NCBI GenBank assembly: GCA_963817635.1
Contig: CAWFPR010000028.1
Span: 364,292 to 428,291 of the forward strand
Length of the DNA stretch: 64,000 bases
Direction of reading: 5' to 3'
DNA from: CAWFPR01 sp963817635
GTDB lineage: Bacteria > Acidobacteriota > Vicinamibacteria > Vicinamibacterales > 2-12-FULL-66-21
Shown: positions 43,034-51,400 of the stretch, piece by piece
Layout of the letters: the number at the start of each line of letters is the position of its first letter
Position numbering within the stretch: position 1 is the stretch's first letter
The notes under the pieces: model-generated
The model's database searches: none
What the model was told of the DNA's origin: nothing
Seen by the model: only the letters and a program-made list of their open reading frames with translations
Made by a program: the position numbers and the translations under genes

Positions 43034-45541
43034 TCACAGGTGTCGCAGAGCGACGTTTGGATCGACGCGTGACGCGCGGCGCGCCGGCAGGTACGCAGCG
43101 AGGAGCGCCGCGGCAACAAACGCCACCGGCACGAGCGCGACGATCGTCGGATCGAAAGCCGGCAGCATCCGGATGAACATCGGGCGGAACGCGAGCCGCA
43201 GGATCACGCCGCACCCGAGCCCGATCGCCAGTCCCATCAGGACCGGCCGGATGCCGTCCAGCAGCACCATCCGGAGGAGGCGGCGCGCGTCGGCGCCGAG
43301 CGCCATCCGGATCCCGAGTTCGCGCGTGCGGCGGAGCACGAGTTCCGCGAGCACGCCATAGAGGCCTGCCAGCGCGAGCACGAGCGCAAGGCCGCCCAGA
43401 AGCCCCGCCGCTCCGGCGCCTATCTTCAGCGTCATGGCGCGGCCGCCGCCGAGACTCGACGCCGCCGCGGCGTCGGTCACCGGCAGGTCGGGCTCGATCC
43501 GATTCACGAGGCGGCGCAAAGGATCGACGAGCGCGCCCGGATCGCCGCTCGTGCGCACCGATACCGTCATGCCGGGCTGGTACTGCTGGAGCCAGGGCAG
43601 GTACCAGAGTCCACCGCCGCGGGTTTCCATCTGCCCGGCGTCGGTGTCCGCGACAACGCCGATCACGCTCACGGTCTGGATCGGCGGCTCGGGTGCTCCG
43701 ACGTAACGATACCAGCGCACCACGAACTGCCGCCCCAGGGCGGAGCCCTGCGGGAACAGGCTGCGCGCCATCCGCTCCGTGACGACCACCACCGGCTCGG
43801 ACGATGCGGTGTCGCGATCGTCGAACGTGCGTCCCTGAAGGACCGTGACGCCCCACGTCGCGAACACCTCGGGCGAAGCGACCATGAACTCGTAGATGCC
43901 CCGATTCAACCGCCCTGGCGTCAACCCGATTGCGCCGCCGCGCGTTGGAATCTCGATCGGAAATCCGGAGGACAGCGCCGCCGACTGCACGCCTGACAGG
44001 CGTCGGGCGCCCTCGAGGATTTCGTCCAGCACGCGGCGTCCCTGCGTCTCGTCGTAGCGAAGCATCCCGACGTTGACGCTGGCCAGTGCCAGTCGATCGA
44101 GGTCGAGGCCGGTATCGTGGCGCGCCACCGCGATCACCTGCTGCGCGCACAGCATCGCAACCGACACCAGGCCGGCCGACACGGCCACCTGGCAGGCGAT
44201 CAGCCCCCTGCGGCCTCGCCATCGAGGGAGCGGTGCGTTCTGGCCATCCGACGCGATCGCCTCGCGGAGGCCGGCGCGTGAACCGTGGATCGCCGGAATC
44301 ACCCCGAACACGACCAGCGCGAGGACGACGCTGGCGAGCGCGATGCCGGCCACCTGCGCGTTCATCTCGGGAGCGAACTGGACGAGGAGGCCCGGCGACA
44401 GCCGCAGCTCGGCGCTGAGCACGCTCACCATCAGGAACCGCGCGAGGACAAATGCCGACACGCCGCCGGCGAGCGTCACCAGCCCGGCCTCGACGAGCTG
44501 GTCGCGAACGAGGCGCCATCGCGAGGCGCCGAGCGCGAGACGCACGGCGGTTTCATGGTGTCGCGCGGCGCCGCGCGCGAGCATCAGGTTCGCCACGTTC
44601 GTGCACGCCACGAGCAGGACGAGGCCGACGGCCACGAGGATCGTCGCGACGAGCGGACGGGCCACGGGATCCACGCTCTCGTGCATCTTCATGTCCGCGG
44701 CGGGCATCAGGAACCAGGGACGGGACATGTTGTACGGCATCGCGTAGCGTTTTTCGCTCGCGGCACCGAGCGGGTATGCGAGATCGAGCCGCTTCGCGAC
44801 GGTCCGCAGCTCGGCCTGCGCCTCCTGCATCGTCCGGCCCGCCTTCAGCCGCCCCTTGACCCGCAGCGTCCGGTGCTCGCGATCGGGAACGTCACCTGAA
44901 GGCGGCGCAGGCACGGACGACAGCGGAATCCACGCCGGCGTCGGCACGACGTTCGGCATGTCCACGCCGCGAAAAGTCCGAGGCGTCACACCGATCACCT
45001 CGAAGGTGTCTCCGCCCAGCTTCACCGTCCGGCCAACCACCGCCGGGTCCGCGGCGAACCGGCGCCGCCAGAGCGAGTCGCTCAACACAATGACGTGCGG
45101 CGCCTCGGCCCGGTCGTCGGCCGGCTGAATCACGCGTCCGAGCGCGGGCCGGATGCCGACAACGGAGAAGTAGTCGCCGCCGACGGCTTCCCCCATCACC
45201 AGTTCGGCGCCGCCGTTGGCGGCGAGCGGCAGGCGGAACCGCTGCCACGCGGCGAGAAACTCGAAACTCGTCTGGGTGGTTCGATAGTCCTCGAAGTCGG
45301 GCGCTGAAAACGACAGCATCGGGCCGCTGCCGCCGCGCCGCGGATCGGTGTGGTACAGATTGGCGACCCGGTCGATGTCGGGGATCGCCGGGGGACGGAG
45401 GACGGCCGCGTAGACGACCGAGTAGATAGCGGTCGTCGCGCCGATGCCGAGTGCAAGCGTGAGGACCGAGAACAGCGTGAAGACCGGCGCCCGCCGCAGG
45501 CGCCGCCATGCGTGGACTACGTCCGCCGTCCATTCCCTCAT
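43034..45541 (-). CDS. ADOP-type FtsX/MacB permease
   Basis: An 835-residue double permease. It starts MREWTADVVHAWRRLRRAP directly at the first membrane helix (VFTLFSVLTLALGIGATTAI), so it lacks the N-terminal extension of other members. Two MacB periplasmic domains follow (PALGRVIQPADDRAEAPHVI in the first) and the protein ends LRRTRELGIRMALGADARR with VDPNVALRHL. No PadR gene precedes it on its strand; instead a short ORF overlaps its ATG. No ATPase lies nearby. Confidence 0.92.
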   Translation of the reverse strand: MREWTADVVHAWRRLRRAPVFTLFSVLTLALGIGATTAIYSVVYAAVLRPPAIPDIDRVANLYHTDPRRGGSGPMLSFSAPDFEDYRTTQTSFEFLAAWQRFRLPLAANGGAELVMGEAVGGDYFSVVGIRPALGRVIQPADDRAEAPHVIVLSDSLWRRRFAADPAVVGRTVKLGGDTFEVIGVTPRTFRGVDMPNVVPTPAWIPLSSVPAPPSGDVPDREHRTLRVKGRLKAGRTMQEAQAELRTVAKRLDLAYPLGAASEKRYAMPYNMSRPWFLMPAADMKMHESVDPVARPLVATILVAVGLVLLVACTNVANLMLARGAARHHETAVRLALGASRWRLVRDQLVEAGLVTLAGGVSAFVLARFLMVSVLSAELRLSPGLLVQFAPEMNAQVAGIALASVVLALVVFGVIPAIHGSRAGLREAIASDGQNAPLPRWRGRRGLIACQVAVSAGLVSVAMLCAQQVIAVARHDTGLDLDRLALASVNVGMLRYDETQGRRVLDEILEGARRLSGVQSAALSSGFPIEIPTRGGAIGLTPGRLNRGIYEFMVASPEVFATWGVTVLQGRTFDDRDTASSEPVVVVTERMARSLFPQGSALGRQFVVRWYRYVGAPEPPIQTVSVIGVVADTDAGQMETRGGGLWYLPWLQQYQPGMTVSVRTSGDPGALVDPLRRLVNRIEPDLPVTDAAAASSLGGGRAMTLKIGAGAAGLLGGLALVLALAGLYGVLAELVLRRTRELGIRMALGADARRLLRMVLLDGIRPVLMGLAIGLGCGVILRLAFRPMFIRMLPAFDPTIVALVPVAFVAAALLAAYLPARRASRVDPNVALRHL

Positions 45542-45684
45542 CTGCCGCTCCCGCCTTCTTCAGCTTGTCGATGATGCCGCCGACCGCGTCGTCGATCTTC
45601 AGGATCAGGGAGGCCGTTGGGCGTCCAGTAGGTGTTGTCGTGGTGAACGGCGAGACGGCGGCGCGCGACTTTCTTCTTGGCCAT
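45538..45684 (-). CDS. Short basic ORF upstream of the permease, possibly frameshifted
   Basis: From ATG 45684 the frame reads MAKKKVARRRLAVHHDNTYW, then an Arg-rich tail, and ends in a TGA overlapping the permease ATG. Near 45613 another frame gives SLILKIDDAVGGIIDKLKKA, a clean amphipathic helix, which suggests that one base is wrong and the true protein has that C-terminus. No ribosome binding site is visible. The function is unknown. Confidence 0.35.
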   Translation of the reverse strand: MAKKKVARRRLAVHHDNTYWTPNGLPDPEDRRRGRRHHRQAEEGGSGR

Positions 45685-45823
45685 GTCTTTCGTCCGGCGG
45701 CATTGTATTCCAGGCGCGCTGAACCTTGCGAACACCTCGGAGACGGGCCACCTGAGGCCACACGGCCGGGTTTCGTGCCTGTCGCTGACCCGTTTGCGAT
45801 GCCTGCGGACGCGGATTTGCCGA

Positions 45824-45858
45824 CTTCACTTGATTTCAAGTGAAGAGGCTGCTAGCCT
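45824..45858 (+). promoter_or_regulatory. Perfect palindrome and leaderless promoter of the third PadR gene
   Basis: A perfect 22-nt palindrome (CTTCACTTGA, TT, TCAAGTGAAG; 45824-45845) overlaps the -35 box TTGATT (45830-45835). After a 17-bp spacer comes TAGCCT (45853-45858), 7 nt before the ATG at 45866. The arrangement predicts PadR autorepression and a leaderless mRNA. Confidence 0.7.
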
Positions 45859-45865
45859 GACGCGG

Positions 45866-46216
45866 ATGCCTCGCAAGAATCCCGACGCCGCCCTGATTCT
45901 ACAGGGCACGCTCGATCTCATAGTCCTCCGCGCGCTCGACACCATGGGACCTTTGCATGCGTACGCGCTCGCCACGCGGCTGGCGCAGGTGTCGGATGCT
46001 CCGCTGACACTCAACCAGGGCACGCTGTATCCGGCGCTCGTCCGCCTCGAACAGAACGGGCTCATTAAGGGCGCCTGGGGCAGGACCGAGAGCAACCGCG
46101 AGGCGAAGTTCTACCGCCTCACGCCGGCGGGGCGGCGCGAGATGGCCCAGCAGACGAAGAAATGGCGCCGGCTCGCCGGCCTGGTCGAGAAACTGCTCCT
46201 GGCAGGCGAGTCATGA
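45866..46216 (+). CDS. PadR family transcriptional regulator
   Basis: A 116-residue winged-helix protein: LILQGTLDLIVLRALDTMGP, HAYALATRLAQVSD, LNQGTLYPALVRLEQNGLIK and EAKFYRLTPAGRREMAQQ. All PadR landmarks are present. No ribosome binding site precedes the ATG, consistent with the promoter placed 7 nt upstream. The last codons overlap the permease start (ATGA), the same layout as the pair at 14.8-17.8 kb. Confidence 0.94.
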   Translation: MPRKNPDAALILQGTLDLIVLRALDTMGPLHAYALATRLAQVSDAPLTLNQGTLYPALVRLEQNGLIKGAWGRTESNREAKFYRLTPAGRREMAQQTKKWRRLAGLVEKLLLAGES

Positions 46217-48901
46217 AACACGTTCGGCGTTTCGTCCTCAGAATCGCCGCACTGTTCCGGTCCGACAGGGCCGAAGCCGACCTTGCGCGGGAAATCAACG
46301 CACACCTGCAACTGCTCGAAGACGAGTTCGTGGGACGCGGACTGTGCCGGGAAGACGCCCGACATGCGGCGCGCCGCGCGTTTGGCGGCGTGGAGCAGGC
46401 GAAGGAACTTCAGCGTGACGCGCGTGGGTTCCGCTGGCTCGCCGGCTGGCCCATGGACCTGAAGCTCGGCGTCCGCATACTCATCAAGTCGCGCGGCCTG
46501 ACGGCGATCGCCGTCATCGCCCTTGCGATTGCCATCGCGGCGGGCGCGGCGTACCTCGAGTTCGTTCGCGACGTGTTCGGCACGCACCTGCGGGTCGCCG
46601 GCGGCGAACTCGTCGGTGTCCAGGTGTGGGACACCGTGCGGCGCGCACCCGCCGGTCGCGGTCTGGCGGCTCTCGCCGACTGGCCCGATACGGTCACGAC
46701 GATCGACCAGATCGGCGCGTTTCGCTTTCTCGATCGTCATCTGATCACGGACGACGGCCGCAACGAGCCGCCGCGGGGTGTCGAGATCAGCCCGTCCGCC
46801 TTCCGGCTCCTGGCGACACCGGCGCTCATGGGCCGCACGCTCATCGAAGACGACGAACGGATCGGCGCGCCGCCGGTGGTCGTCATCGGTCACGACCTCT
46901 GGCAGGCGCGCTTCAACGGTGATCCGGGCATTGTCGGCCGCACGGTGCACCTCGGCTCGGCCGTCTACGCCATTGTCGGCGTAATGCCGCCGCGCTTCGG
47001 CTTTCCCATGAACCAGAACCTCTGGGTGCCGCTGAGAGTTCCGGCCGCGGGGCCGAGACGAGGTGAGGCTCCCGACGTGCGGATCTTCGGCCGGTTGAAG
47101 GAAGGCGTCAGCCTCGATGCAGCGCGGACGGAGTTGAGTGGCGTTCTCGCGGCATCTGTCGCGCTGGATGCGCACGCCGCGCCAGGACCCGGGTCCCGGC
47201 CGGTCGCCGACGTCCGCCCCTTCGTCAATGTGCAGATGTCGCGAGACCCGGACCCGCAGCGATTGCCGATTCTCTACTCCGGCAACCTCCTGTTTCTCAT
47301 GCTGCTCGGCATCTGCGGCGCCAACGTGGCGACACTCGTGGTCGCCAGGACGGCGATGCGCGAGGCAGAGATCACGGTCCGCACGGCCCTTGGCGCCAGC
47401 CGCCGGCGCATCAGTGCCCAGTTGTTCGCCGAAGCACTTGTCTTGTCGGCCGTCGCTGTCGTTGTGGGGCTGATCTGTGCCGGGTTCGTCGGCTCCTGGA
47501 TCAAGTGGCTGTTCATGCAGGGTGAACCCCCTCCGTTCTGGTGGGACGAACGCCTCAGGCCGGAGACCATTCTCTACGCCCTCGCACTCGCAGTCTTTGC
47601 GGCCTTGATCGTCGGCATCGTCCCCGCGCTCAAGGCTACAGGCGGAGAACTGCATTGTCGGCTGCGCGAGGCTGGTTCCGGATCCCGCATGGCACTGGGC
47701 CGGCTCTGGATCGGTGTCATCGTGACCCAGGTCGCGATCACCATGTTCTGTCTGACCGGCATGGTGACTCTCGGTTTCAGTGCTCACCGCGAACGGCACG
47801 GCTACGACGTGACATTCGCGCGCGAGCAGTTTCTGGTCGCCAGAGTCACGCTGGAGGGGGGTGCAGTCGGGTTTGCAGAGCGCCCGGCCACTCCGGCATA
47901 TCGCGCATTGGCGGACCGGCTGAAGTCCGAGCCCGGCGTCGTCAACGTGGCCTACACCACGCAGCTGCCCGCGAACTCGCATGAGTCGTTGCAGTACCGA
48001 ATTAGCCGTGCCCGCGGTTGCCGGCAACACGCGATTCTGGGCTCGCAGCGCGGGAGTCAGCGCGAACTACTTCGAGACGCTGGGCATCCAGCCGGTCGCC
48101 GGGCGGCTGTTCACCGTGAGCGAGACCGAAGGAAACCGTCCCGTTGCGATTGTCGACGAGACATTCGTCCGGCTGATCCGCGGTGGGCGCAGCCCACTCG
48201 GTCTCATGATCCGTGAAACGAGCAACCACGCGAGCGACTCCAGGGAGCCGTGGCGGGAGATTATCGGCGTAGTGAAGGACGTGACACTGATGCGCCGCAA
48301 GGCGGCCGGCGATGCGATGCTGTACCGACCGTCAGCGCCAGGCCCGGGATCGCCCGTTCAACTGCTCATACGCTGCCAGGGGCCGGCCTCGCCGCAATCA
48401 GGCCGCCTGCAGGCTGCAGCATTGTCAGTCAATCCGGACATGGGGCTCACGGACGTGATGTCTCTGGACCGCGCCGCCGACCGCGACGCACTCGCGTTGC
48501 GGACTTTTCTTCCGGTGTTCGTGGCTATGGCCGGTGTCGCACTGCTCCTGTCAACCGCCGGCGTCTACGCCCTGGTTTCGTTCACCGTGTCGCGGCAGAC
48601 GCGCGAAATCGGCATCCGGATGGCGCTCGGTGCAGCTCCACGGCGCATCATTACGGGCGTCTTCTCCCGCGCATTCAGGCAGATCGCCGTCGGCGTCCTG
48701 GCGGGCGCCATCCCGGGCGTCGCGATCGTCGCGTTCGGTGATGGCGACGTTTTCGGAGGCCAAGGAATCGCGGCGGGCTTCGGCGTGACGTGTGCCGTCG
48801 GTGCGGTCGTCTTTGGTGTTTCGGTGATCTCGTGCCTCGCGCCGCTGGGCCGCGCGTTGCGCCTCGACCCCACGCAAGCACTGAGAGCTGACGCGTCCTG
48901 A
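46213..48901 (+). pseudogene. ADOP-type permease, one-base frameshift
   Basis: From ATG 46213 the frame gives the ADOP N-terminal extension (AEADLAREINAHLQLLEDEF and ARRAFGGVEQAKE), a first module with GICGANVATLVVARTAMREAE, and continues to about 47997, where one extra C in TACCGAA shifts the frame. Correction yields 895 residues ending in the second module: SRQTREIGIRMALGAAPRR and LDPTQALRADAS. As written the protein stops at 48216 without its last membrane block. Confidence 0.88.
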
Positions 48902-49271
48902 GCGCAGACCGCCGGGGCTGGGGCTCGCGCCTCCAGTCAAGTGCGGCGAGATCCCGGTCGGCGCCTCGGGAGGGGTTCGCGAGCGCCGCCTTTGATTGCG
49001 ACGCGGGCGAGCGGGCCGGCAGCAGCAAACGGCCATCGGCAACAACCCGCTCTCGGCCATCCAGAACAACGGGAAGGCCGCGCCCTCGCCGGACGCGGCG
49101 ACCACTTTGACCGTCCCCTGAACTCTGTGGCTGTTCGCAGGCGACGGCGGGTTCGGACGCTGCTAACGGCGGATTTACAGGAGCAACTTTGTAGTGTAAA
49201 GTTCTCTCTCGAGAGATCCTCGACCCGGAGTACCGTGCACCGGCGACAGGCGGCCAGGACCCGGAGGGAAC
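48902..49271. other. Non-coding stretch
   Basis: About 370 bp between the permease and the hydrolase gene. One short plus-strand frame reads QQQTAIGNNPLSAIQNNG, then a stop near 49121, and might be the tail of a lost gene, but nothing else supports it. An AT-rich patch with CTCTCTCGAGAGA-like symmetry lies near 49204-49216. Confidence 0.4.
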
Positions 49272-50535
49272 GTGTCGAACAGTCGGACACAGACGTGGCT
49301 CGCGCTGGTCGTGGTGGCCGTCGGGCTGTTACTCATGGCGATTCTGGGGCTCTTTACGTACATGAGCGTCACGGCGACGCCGCTGCACCCGGACCCGCAG
49401 GGCGTACCGTCCGTGACGCGTTCGGCCCCATCGCCAAGGTGGAACGACGCCGTGGAGCAGGCGCGCCAGAATCGTCCGGGCGCGCCTCACGGAGCAGAAC
49501 CTGCCGGGACTTTCGGTCGCAGTCGGCGTCGGCGGGGAGATCGTGTGGGCCGAAGGCTTTGGCTGGGCGGACATCGACAACCGGGTGCCCGTCGCGCCAG
49601 ACACGCGGTTCAAGATCGGGACCGCCTCCAAGGTCCTCACGTCGGCCGGGGTCGGCCTGCTGCTGGAGAACGGCCGGCTGAAGCTCGACGACGTGATTCA
49701 GACGTACGTGCCAGGGTTCCCGGAGAAACCGTGGCCCGTGACACTGCGACAGTTGATGGGGCATCTGGCCGGCGTCAGGAACGACGCTGGCGACGAGGAG
49801 CCGTTGTCGGTGCACTGCGATGGCACGCTCGACGGGCTGGAACGCTTTGCGGAGCGCCCGCTGCTGTTCGAGCCGGGGACCCAGTACCGCTATTCGAACT
49901 ACGGATGGATCCTGGTGAGCGGAGCAGTCGAAGCCGCCGCGGGCGAGCCGTTCTTCACGTTCATGCGGAAGCAGGTCTTCGAGCCGCTGGGCATGGACGA
50001 GACGAGGGCCGACTCCACGACGGAGCCGATCCCGCGTCGGGCGAGCTTCTACTTCCCGAGGTTCGCGGCGGATCCACGCTACGGCCCGCAGCCTCCTCGC
50101 GACGTGGACTACTCCTGCTTCGCGGGATCCGCCGGATTCCTGTCCACCCCGTCCGACCTGGTGCGCTTCGGGATGGCGATCGACGGCGGCAAGCTGCTGC
50201 AGCCCGCCACGGTCCGATTACTCCAGGCGTCGCAGCGAACGGCCTCGGGCCAGGAGACGGGTTACGGTCTTGGCTGGGACCTCGAGACCGTCGATCTGAT
50301 GGGTCGGCAGACGACCGTGGTTGGCCACGACGGGGAGTTGATGGGCGGGATGGTGGCGTCCCTGATGACGTTTCCCGAAGGCCGGATCGCCGTGGCCCTC
50401 ACGTCGAACACCTCGTTCGCGGACACGTTCTCCATTGGGGCGAAGATTGCGCAGGCCTTCGCGGGACAGATAACGCTGCCAGGGGCCAGCCTCGCCCCGG
50501 TCAGACCGCCTGCAGGCGCGGTCACGGAGCGATGA
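49272..50535 (+). pseudogene. LACTB-like serine hydrolase (beta-lactamase fold), one-base frameshift
   Basis: The GTG at 49272 (GGAGG 5 nt upstream) starts a membrane anchor (ALVVVAVGLLLMAILGLF). Near 49470 (CCAGAATCG) one extra A shifts the frame; correction gives 420 residues with LTEQNLPGLSVAVGVGGEIV and TLRQLMGHLAGVRND. Active-site motifs are YSN in YRYSNYGW and HDG in VVGHDGEL. The first motif reads TASK, with Thr where the catalytic Ser of S-x-x-K is expected. The 3' end overlaps the convergent toxin gene by 14 bp. Confidence 0.82.
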
Positions 50536-50923
50536 CCCGGAGGCTCGGAAAGTACGTGCGGTAGCGGCGCGCGTCGCGGGTCAGCAGGGTCATGCCGCCA
50601 AGCGCCGCATGGGCGCCGATGTAGAAGTCGGGCAGGGGCGAGCGCCGCTGGCCGCCTGCACGGCGATAGCGAACGAAAGACCGGCCGGCCAGGAACGCCG
50701 CTTCCCACGGCAACTGCTGGCGCTGGAAGTAGGCTTCCGGCAGGGCGGCCTCGAGATCCTCGATCCGGTCGAATCGCGCGGCCACCTCCGCGTAGACGAT
50801 CGGGTTCACGACCAGCAGTCCGGCCCTGGCCTGCGCCGCCAGCGCTGCCGCCGACCAGTCCTGCCACTGCGCATCCTCGGTCACGATGTCGAGGATGACA
50901 TTGCTGTCGACGAGCGTGGCCAC
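50522..50923 (-). CDS. PIN-domain toxin, VapC family
   Basis: A 133-residue PIN-domain protein. The acidic metal-binding residues occur in ATLVDSNVILDIV (Asp6), YAEVAARF and PLPDFYIGAHAAL. Such proteins are Mg2+-dependent ribonucleases that cleave tRNA or rRNA. The GTG at 50923 follows the antitoxin stop by 2 nt. It is the downstream partner of the AbrB-type antitoxin, the usual toxin-antitoxin order. Its 3' end overlaps the end of the hydrolase gene. Confidence 0.9.
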   Translation of the reverse strand: MATLVDSNVILDIVTEDAQWQDWSAAALAAQARAGLLVVNPIVYAEVAARFDRIEDLEAALPEAYFQRQQLPWEAAFLAGRSFVRYRRAGGQRRSPLPDFYIGAHAALGGMTLLTRDARRYRTYFPSLRVIAP

Positions 50924-50925
50924 GG

Positions 50926-51162
50926 CTACTCTCCGCGGGTGAGAGCGAGAATCTGATCGGTGGTCAGCCGCGGCCGTCCGGCGCGGCGGCCCGCTTCGCG
51001 CATCCGGGCGATCAGCGTCGCTCCGCGATCCTGCTTGTCCGCCTTCCGCATGCGCACGGTCCCCGCCACGACGTCGAACTCGACGTGCGTGCCGGGCTCG
51101 AGCCCGAGCTGGCGCCGGATCTCGAGCGGAATCGTCACCTGCCCCTTGCTGGTCAGCCGCAT
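50926..51162 (-). CDS. AbrB/MazE-type antitoxin
   Basis: A 78-residue protein with an N-terminal SpoVT/AbrB swapped-hairpin fold: MRLTSKGQVTIPLEIRRQLG, then GTHVEFDVVAGTVRMRK. The C-terminal arm (TLIARMREAGRRAGRPRLT) would wrap the PIN toxin. AGGAG lies 9 nt before the ATG. A clear operator palindrome is directly upstream. Confidence 0.9.
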   Translation of the reverse strand: MRLTSKGQVTIPLEIRRQLGLEPGTHVEFDVVAGTVRMRKADKQDRGATLIARMREAGRRAGRPRLTTDQILALTRGE

Positions 51163-51165
51163 GTG

Positions 51166-51187
51166 TTCTTACTCCTACTGGTAAGAA
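51166..51187. promoter_or_regulatory. Operator palindrome of the toxin-antitoxin operon
   Basis: Perfect inverted repeat TTCTTAC (51166-51172) and GTAAGAA (51181-51187) with an 8-bp centre, beginning 3 bp upstream of the antitoxin ATG. It overlaps the ribosome binding site and a possible -10 (TATTCT, 51184-51189 on the minus strand). This is the expected site for autorepression by the AbrB-type antitoxin or the complex. Confidence 0.7.
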
Positions 51188-51304
51188 TACCACCGGCGGG
51201 GTGCCGCGTGCGACGTTCGACGCCGGTCGCTTCGCGAGCCGTTCCGATTCGGCGCGATCTCCGTCCAGGCCGCCCAAAGATAATGGCCGATGTCAAAACG
51301 GCGG

Positions 51305-51347
51305 CGGAAGAGCGGAAGCACGCGACTTCGCGCTCTTCCGTCTTTTT
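51305..51347 (+). terminator. Intrinsic terminator-like hairpin upstream of the hydrolase-propeller gene
   Basis: The left arm (51305-51318) and right arm (51326-51340) pair over about 14 bp with one bulged base around a 7-nt loop, followed by TCTTTTT (51341-51347). It has the form of a rho-independent terminator on the plus strand, but no plus-strand gene ends just upstream. It may be a leader attenuator of the gene at 51401 or serve minus-strand transcripts. Confidence 0.5.
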
Positions 51348-51400
51348 CGCGATAAGGTAAAATTGTCGGCCGATACGGCGAAAGCGGGGGAATTGTTGCC

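Noticed and set aside
49040..49121. Plus-strand frame QQQTAIGNNPLSAIQNNG as tail of a lost gene
   Set aside because: Only about 40 codons, no start and no identifiable family.
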